From the NCBI GenBank assembly GCA_937967955.1, contig CALBUB010000016.1, positions 1 to 31,192 of the forward strand: a stretch of 31,192 nt of DNA. The letters run 5' to 3'. This document shows, piece after piece, positions 23,201 to 31,192 of the stretch. Source of the DNA: an uncultured Bacillota bacterium (GTDB taxonomy: Bacteria; Bacillota; Clostridia; Tissierellales; Tepidimicrobiaceae). Position numbers and translations under genes: made by a program. Every line of letters begins with the position of its first letter. Within the stretch, counting starts at the first letter, position 1. The notes below the pieces were generated by a model, which ran no database searches, was not told where the DNA came from, and worked only from the letters and a program-made list of their open reading frames with translations.

Positions 23201-24919
23201 TTATTGAACTATCTCCCAGTTCAAGTATATTTGTGGATAGCTCCAGTCTACAAATGGTGAACAGTCAAAGCCCTTGATACGTTCATTAACCATATTCCAG
23301 TTTTCCCTTTGATATATGAATATATATGGTAGTTCTTCATTTATTAGTAAACCCCACTCTTCATATATCTTCTTACGCTCTTCTTGGTCTACTGTCTTTC
23401 TACCTAGTTCTAACAGTTCATCGTTTCTTTCATTGATGAAGCCTCCAGCATTGTTACCAGGTGCAACTGCTTGACTGCTGTGGAATATTCCGTACGCATC
23501 AGGATCTATGGATAGTGACCAAGCTTGACCCCAGATTTGGATATCTTGCTCTTCATATACTTTATCCATTAATGAGTTAAAGTCCATAGATTCTATTTCA
23601 ACATTGATTCCAAGCTTACTCCAGTTATCCTTAGCTACTGCTGCTAGCTGTCCAACCCACTCTGCATCTGGATAGATTGATAGTACGAAATCTAACTTCA
23701 TACCATCTTTTTCTCTTATACCGTCTTCACCAAGTTTCCAGCCAGCTTCTTCTAAAAGTTCAATAGCTTTATCTGGATTATATTCGTATTCATTTAGTTT
23801 TTGTGCTAGTCCGTCTGTATATGCCCAAGATACTGGAGATATTGGTACGTTACATACAACTCCATGGCCTTGGAAGAAGGAATCTACAAAGGATTTACGA
23901 TCTAGTCCATATGTTAAAGCTTGGCGTACATTCTTATCAGCCAATCTTGGATCTCTTAGATTTAATCCTAAGAAGGAATATCCATTATTCAAGAAGGAGT
24001 TAAGTCTTACAAAGCCCATTCTTTCCATAGTCTCAAGGTTTTCAACTGTATTAGTAACTGCATCAAGAACGTCAACACTACCAGTTTCAAGTTCAGCCAT
24101 TTGTGTATCTGGAGTTACAAACTTCAATATTACATTTTTAATCTTAGGTGTACCTAAGAAGTAATCTTCATTGGCTTCAAATTGTAAATATTGACCAGGT
24201 TCAAAGGCTACAAACTTATATCCTCCTGAACCAAGTGGTTCTAACATCTTAGACTTTAATGTTTCTATATCTCCTTTTTCAAAGCCGTAGTAATGCTTTG
24301 GCATTATAGGCATTCCACAATAGCCTAAGTTAACAGCAAGAGCTTCCTTAAATGTAAAGGATATTGTATAATCATCTATTACTTTTACTCCCGATAGATT
24401 TTCAGCATCTCCCTCTGCATATTCTTCATAGCCTTCTAAGCCTTGAACATAGGAATAGTATCTGCCGTCATAGTTTGGATCTGCCATAGCTAGATAAGTA
24501 AACTCTACGTCATGAGCTGTAAGAGGTGTTCCATCCCAGAATTTCACATCATCTCTTAAGTAGAAAGTATAAGTTCTACCATCCTCTGAAACTTCCCACT
24601 CTTTTGCTACATGTGGTATGTAATTACCTTCTTCATCGTTTGAAATCAAGCCATCAAACATGAAACCTATTGCATAGCCGTCATAAGCTGAACTGTAATA
24701 GATTGGCATTAACTCACCTTTTGCTTCTGACATACCTATTATAATGGTATCCTCAGAACCTTCTCTTGCTACAGCTGGGTTGTTTACAGTTTCTTCTGCA
24801 GTTTCACCAGTTTCTTCTGGTGCTTCCGTGCCTGCTGGCTCATCAGTACTACTACAGGCTGTCAGAAACAGTGTTAGCGCTAATAATAACGCTAATACCA
24901 TTGACAGTCTCTTTTTCAT
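23201..24919 (-). CDS. oppA: Oligopeptide ABC transporter substrate-binding lipoprotein
   Basis: The extracellular peptide receptor of the importer, SBP family 5. The 572-residue protein has a lipoprotein signal with lipobox LTAC (C22), a short Glu/Thr-rich spacer, and then the family 5 fold, including KFWDGTPLTAHDVEFTY near the N-terminal lobe, and NVRQALTYGLDRKSFVDSFFQGHG. Its ligand (di-, oligopeptide or other) cannot be read from sequence. It is first in the operon; ATG at 24919 follows GGGGGAG. Confidence 0.94.
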   Translation of the reverse strand: MKKRLSMVLALLLALTLFLTACSSTDEPAGTEAPEETGETAEETVNNPAVAREGSEDTIIIGMSEAKGELMPIYYSSAYDGYAIGFMFDGLISNDEEGNYIPHVAKEWEVSEDGRTYTFYLRDDVKFWDGTPLTAHDVEFTYLAMADPNYDGRYYSYVQGLEGYEEYAEGDAENLSGVKVIDDYTISFTFKEALAVNLGYCGMPIMPKHYYGFEKGDIETLKSKMLEPLGSGGYKFVAFEPGQYLQFEANEDYFLGTPKIKNVILKFVTPDTQMAELETGSVDVLDAVTNTVENLETMERMGFVRLNSFLNNGYSFLGLNLRDPRLADKNVRQALTYGLDRKSFVDSFFQGHGVVCNVPISPVSWAYTDGLAQKLNEYEYNPDKAIELLEEAGWKLGEDGIREKDGMKLDFVLSIYPDAEWVGQLAAVAKDNWSKLGINVEIESMDFNSLMDKVYEEQDIQIWGQAWSLSIDPDAYGIFHSSQAVAPGNNAGGFINERNDELLELGRKTVDQEERKKIYEEWGLLINEELPYIFIYQRENWNMVNERIKGFDCSPFVDWSYPQIYLNWEIVQ

Positions 24920-24959
24920 TAAAATACTCCCCCTTTTTAAATTTTATTAATTTTATAGT

Positions 24960-24988
24960 ATTTTAAACTATTCAGCCTATTTTGTCAA
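24960..24988 (-). promoter_or_regulatory. opp operon promoter
   Basis: On the minus strand perfect TTGACA (24983-24988) is 17 nt from TAAAAT (24960-24965). The leader to the oppA ATG is about 34 nt; no CodY-type box or riboswitch is evident. Confidence 0.8.
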
Positions 24989-25262
24989 TATTAGTTTGGA
25001 ATAAATAACCAACATATTCCTATAAATACTATATTATCGTTTATCTTTATATATTATTTAATTTATTTCCTTAGCCCACATATTTGTAATAGTAGTAATT
25101 CCCCTTGATAAGTTGTCTTAAATAATATATACTAATGACTTCCCATAAATATACATACAAAAATAAAATAAAACTATTTTTATTTAGAAAATTTGAAATT
25201 TTAAATAAAAAAAGTTTTAATATATATATAGATTGGGTATAACTGGCATGAGGCGATGGAAT
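24989..25262. other. AT-rich gene-free stretch between oppA and the 66-aa gene
   Basis: Very AT-rich DNA upstream of two divergent genes. Apart from the opp promoter on the left and the candidate promoter at 25215-25243 on the right, I see no RNA gene, strong hairpin or conserved reading frame. A 67-codon minus-strand frame here looks spurious. Confidence 0.6.
25215..25243 (+). promoter_or_regulatory. Candidate promoter of the 66-aa gene
   Basis: TTTTAA (25215-25220) is 17 nt from TATAAC (25238-25243), with a TGGG before the -10. Transcription would begin near 25250, consistent with translation from ATG 25263. In AT-rich DNA such matches are common by chance. Confidence 0.35.
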
Positions 25263-25463
25263 ATGAAGGACCAAAAATGTATAGACATAACTGAAAATAT
25301 AAGGGTATTAGAAAAGAATTTTCATTACCTTTGTAATGATTTCATATCATATTTAGATGAGCTTATGACTTCAGGCAAGCTCCTACATGAAGAGTACGAA
25401 AGGTGTTCAAAGGTAAAAAAGGCTTTTATTGAACAAAAAAGACAAACTCCTATTAATAAATAG
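25263..25463 (+). CDS. Small protein of unknown function, convergent to glmM
   Basis: A 66-residue, probably helical protein (ITENIRVLEKNFHYLCNDF, LLHEEYERCSKVKKAFIEQ) with two separated helices joined at DELMTSGK. Length and layout are loosely like Spo0E-type or short helical-hairpin proteins, but the Spo0E SxxLD motif is not present, so I do not assign it. Longer starts at TTG 25233 and ATG 25248 exist; ATG 25263 is preferred because GAGG lies nine nt upstream. The 3' end overlaps the glmM terminator. Confidence 0.6.
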   Translation: MKDQKCIDITENIRVLEKNFHYLCNDFISYLDELMTSGKLLHEEYERCSKVKKAFIEQKRQTPINK

Positions 25464-25473
25464 GAATTTGTCT
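25434..25473 (-). terminator. glmM terminator, inside the 3' end of the convergent gene
   Basis: On the minus strand a 15-bp stem (25440-25454 with 25459-25473, one U-G pair), four-base loop and T6 tail. In the plus direction the G-U becomes a C-A mismatch and there is no T-run, so it acts for glmM. It covers the last codons and TAG of the 66-aa gene. Confidence 0.88.
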
Positions 25474-25480
25474 AACTGTG

Positions 25481-26827
25481 CTAGCTATTCATTCTTTTTT
25501 CTATAAAGTCAGCCAGTTCTTTAGCCAATCTTTCTATCTTATCCATATCCTTACCTTCTATCATAACCCTGATTAATGGTTCAGTACCTGATGGCCTTAT
25601 TACCACTCTACCTTCTCCTTGGAGCATATCTTCCACTTTATCTATTTCAGCTTTTATCTTATGGTCATCTAAATATGAATTCTTCAATTCATTCTTTACC
25701 TTTGCATTTACCAAAACCTGTGGATAACTGGTCATAAGGTTATTCAATTCAGAAGCTTTTTTTCCTGTTTCCTTCATGATATTTACCAACTGTAAGCTAG
25801 TTGCTAAGCCATCTCCAGTAGTGCTATGTTCTAAAAATATTATATGGCCTGATTGTTCTCCTCCTAAAACATAGCCATTGGCCAGCATTTCTTCTAATAC
25901 ATACCTATCTCCAACTTTAGTTTTGACTATATTTATCCCTTTACTCTTTAGATAAATATCTAAACCTATATTGGTCATTACTGTTCCAACAATAGTATTA
26001 TTTTTTAATTTATTATTTTTATGTAGGTAAGTTCCACATATGGCCAATATATGGTCTCCATCTATTATATCTCCCTTTTCGTCAACAGCTATAAGCCTAT
26101 CAGCATCTCCATCAAAAGACAAGCCAATATCTGCTTTAGTTTCAAGAACTAGGGATTGAACCACTGAAGGATTGGTAGAACCACATTCTACATTAATATT
26201 GCTTCCGTCTGGTTTGTCATTGACTACAATTACCTCTGCACCTAATTCCTTAAGTAATTCAGGTGCTATCTTATATACTGCTCCATTGCCACAATCTACA
26301 GCTATTTTCAAACCCCTAAGGTCATTGTTTATAGTATTTTTTAAATGCTCTATATAGTCCCTATAAGCCTTATTATTTACTATTACTTTTCCTATTTCCT
26401 CTTTAATTGGCCTTAAAGGTATTTCTCCATCATTTAAAATATACTTTTCTATTTCTTCTTCTACCTCATCTGCTAATTTGAAACCTTTTTCATTAAAAAA
26501 TTTAATACCATTGTATTCTACAGGATTATGAGAAGCAGAAATTACAACCCCAGCTAAAGCATCATATTTTTTAGTAAGATATGCTACTGCAGGTGTAGGA
26601 ACCACCCCTACAGATATTACATCTAGCCCAATGGAACAGATGCCAGCAGTAATTGCTGCCTCTAACATATCTCCTGATTTTCTAGTATCCTTGCCAACAA
26701 GAATTGCCCCTTTCTTTCCTTTAGCTAATACATAGGCACCAGCTCTACCAACTTTAAATGCCAATTCTGGTGTCAAATCTTTATTGGCAATACCTCTTAT
26801 TCCATCTGTACCAAATAACTTTCCCAT
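25481..26827 (-). CDS. glmM: Phosphoglucosamine mutase
   Basis: Converts glucosamine-6-phosphate to glucosamine-1-phosphate on the way to UDP-GlcNAc for peptidoglycan. The 448-residue length is standard. The phosphorylated serine is S99 in ISASHNP, the metal-binding loop is DGDAD (D239, D241, D243), the sugar-binding loop is GGEQSGH, and the phosphate-binding loop is RPSGTEPLIRVMIEG. ATG at 26827 follows GGAGGTC. glmS and glmU are not nearby. A TATAAT lies at 26866-26871 without a well-spaced -35. Confidence 0.97.
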   Translation of the reverse strand: MGKLFGTDGIRGIANKDLTPELAFKVGRAGAYVLAKGKKGAILVGKDTRKSGDMLEAAITAGICSIGLDVISVGVVPTPAVAYLTKKYDALAGVVISASHNPVEYNGIKFFNEKGFKLADEVEEEIEKYILNDGEIPLRPIKEEIGKVIVNNKAYRDYIEHLKNTINNDLRGLKIAVDCGNGAVYKIAPELLKELGAEVIVVNDKPDGSNINVECGSTNPSVVQSLVLETKADIGLSFDGDADRLIAVDEKGDIIDGDHILAICGTYLHKNNKLKNNTIVGTVMTNIGLDIYLKSKGINIVKTKVGDRYVLEEMLANGYVLGGEQSGHIIFLEHSTTGDGLATSLQLVNIMKETGKKASELNNLMTSYPQVLVNAKVKNELKNSYLDDHKIKAEIDKVEDMLQGEGRVVIRPSGTEPLIRVMIEGKDMDKIERLAKELADFIEKRMNS

Positions 26828-26923
26828 TTTTTAGACCTCCCAAATACCAATTAAGTAAATATAATATTATAATAACACATAATCTAAAAGCTACAAACAA
26901 CTCTATGAATTTTTTGCTTTTGC

Positions 26924-28258
26924 CTAAGAAAATTTGTCTAGGGCCAATTTTTTAAGTATCTCCTTTTGATTATATTCAGGATTTTCCATTACCTGCTCCA
27001 ATAGATATTCTAATATTTTACCTATTATAGGTCCTTGTTTGAAGCCTAAGTCCATTAAATCTCGGCCATTTATATCTAGCTGTGAAATGTCATAGGCTTC
27101 TTTCTTAGCAAGTATATCCCTTATTCTTTTTTCCCTCTCTATTATATGGTCAATTTTAGCAGCTTTGTTGGAACATTTTATATCAGCCTTCTGTAATGCT
27201 GTTAGTTTAAATACCTCTTTTTCCCCTAATCTTCTTATTAGCCTTTTTAAGCCCTTTTCTTTATATTTTGCATGATGGGTCATATGTTCCCTTACTAAAC
27301 TATATACTTGCTCTATCAGTTGATTGGAAGCTTTAAACCTTTTAAGTACCTTTTTGGCAATAGCTGCCCCTACTTTATCATGACCATAAAAATGGCCTAC
27401 CCCCTCTTCATCTACTGACATAGTATGGGGTTTACCTATATCATGGAAAAGGGCTGCAAGCCTTACTTCTAATATAGGAGGAGTATTATCCAAAACACAT
27501 AATATATGATTATATACATCCATTTCATGGTGGGGATTTTTCTGTTGAAAGCCAATGGCAGGGATTATTTCAGGCAGTATATGCTCCAATAAGTCCAGTT
27601 CTTCCATAAGCCTAATACCTTTTGAAGGCATATTACACATTAGGATTTTAAAAAATTCATCTGCAATTCTTTCTATGGCCACTTTTAGAATATGTTTGCT
27701 ATGTATTTTTGCTGCCTTAAAAGTCTCTTCCTCTATATTAAAGCCTAACTGGGCTGAAAATCTTACTGCCCTTAATATTCTAAGATAATCCTCACTAAAT
27801 CGCTCCTTAGGCTCCCCTACAGTCCTAATAAGTCTATTAGATATATCCTTCTGCCCTTTATATGGATCTATAATGCCCTTCTTTTCATTATAGGCTATGG
27901 CATTTATGGTAAAATCCCTTCTACTCAAATCATCTTCTATAGAAGAAGAAAAGGTTACCCATTCAGGCCTCCTACCGTCAAGATAGTGCCCTTCCTTTCT
28001 GAAGGTGGTTACTTCCACATCTCCTTCTTCTTGGCAAACTATTATGGTGCCAAATTTCTTACCTACATTGACCCTTTTAAAATCCTTGAATATATATTCA
28101 ATTTCATCAGGCTTAGCGCTAGTAGTTACATCATAATCCTTAGGCTCTTTTCCTAAAAGCATATCCCTTACAGAACCACCTACAATATAGGCCTCATAGC
28201 CATTTTCTTCTAATCTTTCTATGATTCTTTTAACGTATTCAGGAATATAAAATGTCAT
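26924..28258 (-). CDS. cca: CCA tRNA nucleotidyltransferase (class II) with HD domain
   Basis: Adds or repairs the 3'-CCA end of tRNAs. The 444-residue protein has the class II polymerase head IVGGSVRDMLLGKEPKDYDVTT with metal ligands D41 and D43, the RRDFTINAIAYN motif (113-124), the ERxxxExxK-type helix near ERIADEFFKIL, and a C-terminal HD phosphohydrolase domain (H272 D273 in LFHDIGKP). The HD domain may give 2',3'-cyclic phosphatase activity as in other HD-fused forms. Poly(A) polymerases share this head, so the exact activity is inferred. ATG 28258 follows GGAGTG. It lies just downstream of the fab operon terminator. Confidence 0.93.
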   Translation of the reverse strand: MTFYIPEYVKRIIERLEENGYEAYIVGGSVRDMLLGKEPKDYDVTTSAKPDEIEYIFKDFKRVNVGKKFGTIIVCQEEGDVEVTTFRKEGHYLDGRRPEWVTFSSSIEDDLSRRDFTINAIAYNEKKGIIDPYKGQKDISNRLIRTVGEPKERFSEDYLRILRAVRFSAQLGFNIEEETFKAAKIHSKHILKVAIERIADEFFKILMCNMPSKGIRLMEELDLLEHILPEIIPAIGFQQKNPHHEMDVYNHILCVLDNTPPILEVRLAALFHDIGKPHTMSVDEEGVGHFYGHDKVGAAIAKKVLKRFKASNQLIEQVYSLVREHMTHHAKYKEKGLKRLIRRLGEKEVFKLTALQKADIKCSNKAAKIDHIIEREKRIRDILAKKEAYDISQLDINGRDLMDLGFKQGPIIGKILEYLLEQVMENPEYNQKEILKKLALDKFS

Positions 28259-28323
28259 ATCATATCACTCCATAGGCTTTATTGTTTTAGTATAGCATAT
28301 TATAAGTTGACTAGTATCCTATT

Positions 28324-28358
28324 ATACAAAAAAAGCTTGAGGAAAATTCCTCAAGCTT
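28324..28358 (-). terminator. fab operon terminator
   Basis: On the minus strand AAGCTTGAGGA pairs with TCCTCAAGCTT around a four-base loop, followed by T7. It directly follows the TAA that ends the fabF remnant, as expected for the natural end of the operon. Confidence 0.92.
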
Positions 28359-28449
28359 ACTGCCATTGTTTTAATAATATTGTAGCATTATGCCCTCCAA
28401 AACCTAATGAATTGGACATGGCATAGGCTATTTCTTTTTCTACAAATTC
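28357..28449 (-). pseudogene. fabF: fabF remnant, C-terminal end only
   Basis: In one minus-strand frame the sequence reads EFVEKEIAYAMSNSLGFGG then HNATILLKQWQ and stop. This is the conserved C-terminus of beta-ketoacyl-ACP synthase II (SNSxGFGGHNA, which forms part of the active-site gate). The rest of the roughly 410-residue enzyme is missing. The frame has no start of its own and is out of frame with the fabG start fused to it. The natural stop and operon terminator are intact, which argues that only internal DNA is missing. Confidence 0.85.
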
Positions 28450-28495
28450 CCCTAGAACCCCCAGTAACTAAAGCAACTTTACCTGACAAATCCAT
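28445..28495 (-). pseudogene. fabG: fabG remnant, N-terminal start only
   Basis: Two bases after fabD the frame from ATG 28495 reads MDLSGKVALVTGGSRGI, the start of 3-oxoacyl-ACP reductase including its TGxxxGI NADPH-binding turn (TGGSRGI). After this codon the reading departs into fabF sequence out of frame and stops at 28388, giving a 35-residue product with no enzyme activity expected. About 230 residues of FabG are absent. The gene start, its overlap style with fabD and its position are normal for a fabD-fabG operon. Confidence 0.85.
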
Positions 28496-28496
28496 G

Positions 28497-29456
28497 TTAC
28501 ATATTTTCCCCCTTTCTTAGAGAGGCTACAGTTTCTTTAAGAGCTTTTATACTATCTACATGGTAAGTATTAACTGACTTATTTAACAGCTTGCTAGTTC
28601 TCTTTACAAAACCTGTAAGGCTCTTTCCAGGCCCTATTTCTATGAAGGTATCCACTCCTTCATTTATTAGAAATTCTATACTGTCCTGCCATAATACGGA
28701 GCTAAAAACCTGTTTTACAAGTTTCTCTTTTACTTCTTCCTTTTTGACTACAGGTTTTGCATCTACATTTGATATTAATTCCTTTGTTAGATCATAAAAG
28801 CTTACCTTTTCCAATTCTTCCTTAAGCTTTTCTCCAGCGCTTTTCAACAAACTAGAATGAAATGGAGCGCTTACTGGAAGAACAACCGCTTTCTTAGCCC
28901 CCATTTCCAGTACCTTCTCACAAACTAGTTGGATCCCTTCTTTTTCTCCTGTAATAACTATCTGCTCTGGAGAGTTGTAATTAGCAATTTCCACCAAGTA
29001 TTTATCCTTAACCTGCTCAATAGCCTCTAAAATCTTATCCCTGCTTAATCCCAACACTGCTGCCATACTTCCTACGCCTTCTGGTACTGTTTCCTGCATA
29101 AGCTTACCTCTTATTTTAACAAGCCTTACAGCATCGCTGAATTTAACTCCTCCGGACTTAACTAAAGCAGTATATTCACCTAGGCTTAACCCTGCTGTAT
29201 AATCACAGTCTATGCCTTCTTTCTCCAAAACCTTCATCATTGCAATGCTGGTTGTAAGTATAGCTGGTTGGGTATTTTCAGTTTTTACCAGTTCTTCGTT
29301 GGGCCCTTCAAAGCACATGCTTTTCAGATCCATATTCAAAGACTCATTAGCTTCTTCGAATATCAATCGGGCTTCTTGGAAATTTTCATAGAAATCCTTA
29401 CCCATACCAGGATATTGGGCTCCTTGACCTGGAAAAATAAAGGCTATTTTACCCAT
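28497..29456 (-). CDS. fabD: Malonyl-CoA:ACP transacylase
   Basis: Loads malonyl groups onto acyl carrier protein for fatty-acid elongation. The 319-residue protein starts MGKIAFIFPGQGAQ; active-site serine S91 is in GLSLGEY and histidine H200 in SAPFHS, matching the family numbering. ATG 29456 is seven nt after AGGAGGG; a TTG one codon upstream is less well spaced. It overlaps fabK by eight bp. It is the last intact gene of the operon here. Confidence 0.96.
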   Translation of the reverse strand: MGKIAFIFPGQGAQYPGMGKDFYENFQEARLIFEEANESLNMDLKSMCFEGPNEELVKTENTQPAILTTSIAMMKVLEKEGIDCDYTAGLSLGEYTALVKSGGVKFSDAVRLVKIRGKLMQETVPEGVGSMAAVLGLSRDKILEAIEQVKDKYLVEIANYNSPEQIVITGEKEGIQLVCEKVLEMGAKKAVVLPVSAPFHSSLLKSAGEKLKEELEKVSFYDLTKELISNVDAKPVVKKEEVKEKLVKQVFSSVLWQDSIEFLINEGVDTFIEIGPGKSLTGFVKRTSKLLNKSVNTYHVDSIKALKETVASLRKGENM

Positions 29457-30408
29457 CAAGTTTCCCTCCTTTCAAGGAGGTTAACCTCTCAAATTGATCT
29501 AGAGCCTCCTGGATTATATCCTGTATGATATGGCTACAGGGCTTAATATCATTAACAAGCCCAGATATTTGACCTGCCATAACAGAACCGTTATCCACAT
29601 CTCCTTCTACTACAGCAAGTCTAAGTCTACCTGCTCCCAATTCTTCTAACTGTTTAACATCCGCACCGTTTTTCTCCAATTCTAAAAATTCTCTTGTAAA
29701 CTTATTCTTAATTACCCTTACAGGATGTCCAGTGCTTCTCCCCGTAACTATAGCACTTCTATCCTTGGACTTCACAATCATCTCTTTAAAATTTAGATGA
29801 GCTGTACATTCTGTTGAACATACAAACCTGGTACCCATCTGTACCCCTTCAGCCCCTAAAGATAGGGCTGCTAAAAAACCTCTACCGTCTCCGATACCTC
29901 CTGCTGCAATTACAGGAATGTTTACCGCATCTACAACTTGTGGGATCAATGCCATAGTGGTTAACTCACCAATATGACCTCCAGCTTCAGTTCCCTCTAC
30001 TATTAGGGCGTCAACCCCTTCCCGTTCTAAGCGCCTTGCTAAGGACACAGTAGGTACTACAGGTATTACTTTAACGTCAACTTTTTTAAATCTTTCAATA
30101 TATTTTCCTGGGTTTCCTGCACCTGTAGTCACAACAGGAACCCTCTCTTCACAGACAACCCCTACTATATCCTCAGCATATGGTGACATAAGCATTATAT
30201 TGACTCCAAAAGGCTTATCGCTGATTCTCCTAAATTGCCTTATCTCTTCTCGTACCCATTCTGGCGGTGCATTTCCTGCAGCAATAATTCCAAGTCCTCC
30301 TGCTTCAGAAACAGCTGCTGCCAACTCATGTGTAGCAACCCATGCCATACCCCCTTGTAAAATTGGGTACTCAATATTAAGCAGCCTACTTATTCTAGTA
30401 TCAAACAT
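29449..30408 (-). CDS. fabK: Enoyl-ACP reductase II (FMN-dependent, FabK)
   Basis: Catalyses the last reduction of the fatty-acid elongation cycle, replacing FabI in many Firmicutes; FabK enzymes are insensitive to triclosan. The 319-residue protein is a TIM-barrel flavoprotein: LNIEYPILQGGMAWVATHELAAAVSEAGGLG at the N-terminus, GTEAGGHIG and PVIAAGGIGDG for FMN phosphate binding, and GTRFVCSTEC. A longer form from GTG 30432 exists, but GGGAGGTGA is spaced for ATG 30408. It overlaps the fabH 3' end by 19 bp, so translation is coupled. Confidence 0.95.
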   Translation of the reverse strand: MFDTRISRLLNIEYPILQGGMAWVATHELAAAVSEAGGLGIIAAGNAPPEWVREEIRQFRRISDKPFGVNIMLMSPYAEDIVGVVCEERVPVVTTGAGNPGKYIERFKKVDVKVIPVVPTVSLARRLEREGVDALIVEGTEAGGHIGELTTMALIPQVVDAVNIPVIAAGGIGDGRGFLAALSLGAEGVQMGTRFVCSTECTAHLNFKEMIVKSKDRSAIVTGRSTGHPVRVIKNKFTREFLELEKNGADVKQLEELGAGRLRLAVVEGDVDNGSVMAGQISGLVNDIKPCSHIIQDIIQEALDQFERLTSLKGGKLDG

Positions 30409-31192
30409 TTCTTCACCTCCCGTTTGTTCCACTTAAGCAGTGTAGAACCCCAACTTAAACCTGCTCCAAAAGCTACCAATAAAAGCATATCTCCTGCCTT
30501 AAACAAGTTTTTTCTATAGGCTTCATCTAAGGCAACTGGTATAGAGGCGCTAGACATGTTGCCATATTTATCTAAGTTTACATAGACCTTATCTTCAGCT
30601 ATCTTTAATTTCTTACTTGCAGACTCGATTATTCTAATATTGGCTTGGTGAGGAAGGAAGTAAGATATACTGTCTAAAGTAATATTGGCTTTATTTAAGA
30701 CATTTAATGAAGTTTTTTCTATTATTCTTACAGCAAACTTAAAAACTTCTCTTCCATCCATTTTTATGGTGTGAAGCTTGTTTGATACAGTTTCGTAGCT
30801 TGCAGGTAGTCTGGAACCTCCTGCTGGCATAGTAAGAAGCTCTCCACCGGTGCCATCAGCACCTAAATCGAAAGCAAGAAAGCCAAAACCTTCTTCACAG
30901 CCTTCAAGGATACATGCTCCTGCTCCATCGCCAAACAGTATGCAAGTACTTCTATCTTGCCAATTGACAATTTTAGATAAGGTCTCTGCTCCTATAATAA
31001 GCACCTTTTTATAAACGCCTGCCCTTACAAAACTTGCACCTATAGATAAGCCATATACAAAAGCTGAACAGCCTACAGATATATCAAAGGCTGCTGCATT
31101 TATAGCTCCAATATTTTTCTGAACTATACAAGCTGTTGAAGGGAAGGCCATATCGGGAGTAACTGTTGCTACTAATATTAAATCTATTTCTT
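30390..31192 (-). CDS. fabH: Beta-ketoacyl-ACP synthase III (FabH), 5' end beyond window
   Basis: Condenses acetyl- or branched acyl-CoA with malonyl-ACP to start fatty-acid synthesis. About 266 C-terminal residues are visible; the frame stays open to the window edge, reading EIDLILVATVTPDM before FPSTACIVQ. The catalytic triad is present: Cys in DISVGCSAF (codon 31068-31070), His in LPHQANIR (30648-30650) and Asn in DKYGNMSSASIP (30558-30560). It is the first visible gene of the fab operon and overlaps fabK by 19 bp. Confidence 0.95.
   Translation of the reverse strand, partial: EIDLILVATVTPDMAFPSTACIVQKNIGAINAAAFDISVGCSAFVYGLSIGASFVRAGVYKKVLIIGAETLSKIVNWQDRSTCILFGDGAGACILEGCEEGFGFLAFDLGADGTGGELLTMPAGGSRLPASYETVSNKLHTIKMDGREVFKFAVRIIEKTSLNVLNKANITLDSISYFLPHQANIRIIESASKKLKIAEDKVYVNLDKYGNMSSASIPVALDEAYRKNLFKAGDMLLLVAFGAGLSWGSTLLKWNKREVKKCLILE

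Noticed and set aside
25071..25274. 67-codon minus-strand frame in the AT-rich gap
   Set aside because: No ribosome-binding site, composition follows AT-rich DNA, and it overlaps the candidate start region of the plus-strand gene.
25263..25463. Spo0E-like phosphatase assignment for the 66-aa protein
   Set aside because: The conserved SxxLD motif of Spo0E is not present; only size and helical layout are similar.
1..31192. CRISPR array, insertion sequence or prophage
   Set aside because: No regularly spaced direct repeats, transposase, integrase or phage structural gene is visible on either strand.

Overview
The window looks like a chromosomal segment from a low-GC, Gram-positive anaerobe of the Clostridia/Tissierellia type. 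The support is an AT-rich sequence with strong AGGAGG ribosome-binding sites and ATG/GTG/TTG starts, a rubredoxin, a tig-clpP-clpX-lon-engB cluster, a GntR/YtrA-type ABC operon, a Gram-positive LexA box and an FMN-type enoyl-ACP reductase (FabK). Assignment to a genus is not possible from sequence reading alone. Most genes are on the minus strand. I see no phage, IS element or CRISPR array.

Layout. 1-140: start of a cobalamin riboswitch transcript leaving to the left, divergent from dinB. 160-2070: an SOS-type unit (LexA box inside a consensus promoter, DNA polymerase IV, then 87-aa and 78-aa unknown proteins) closed by a terminator. 2171-4223: a sigma-70 family factor converging on, and overlapping, an M48 membrane protease. 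4352-6351: a gntR-ABC ATPase-permease operon with its own operator. 6373-11571: typA, cardiolipin synthase, a Gln-rich lipoprotein and a class IV aminotransferase, apparently one unit. 11580-12384: an orphan RsbW-like ATPase and a rubredoxin gene. 12351-18670: tig-clpP-clpX, then lon-engB (protein folding, quality control, ribosome assembly). 18715-18887: tRNA-Leu(UAG) with a consensus promoter and terminator. 18962-24988: a five-gene oligopeptide ABC transporter operon (oppA-B-C-D-F order) plus a small membrane protein whose start lies inside oppF. 25215-25473: a 66-aa unknown gene facing glmM. 25481-28258: glmM and cca. 28324-31192: a fatty-acid synthesis operon fabH-fabK-fabD that then collapses.

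The most unusual observation is at the end of the fab operon. Immediately after fabD the first 17 codons of fabG run, out of frame, into the last 30 or so codons of fabF, followed by a normal terminator. The bodies of fabG and fabF (and any acpP usually between them) are missing. This is either a genuine deletion scar in an essential-type operon or an assembly join; either way the locus cannot encode these enzymes as written. Other points of interest are the perfect LexA palindrome filling the 17-nt spacer of the dinB promoter, terminators that contain the stop codons of the genes they end, a glmM terminator lying inside a convergent gene, and a small membrane protein translated from within oppF.
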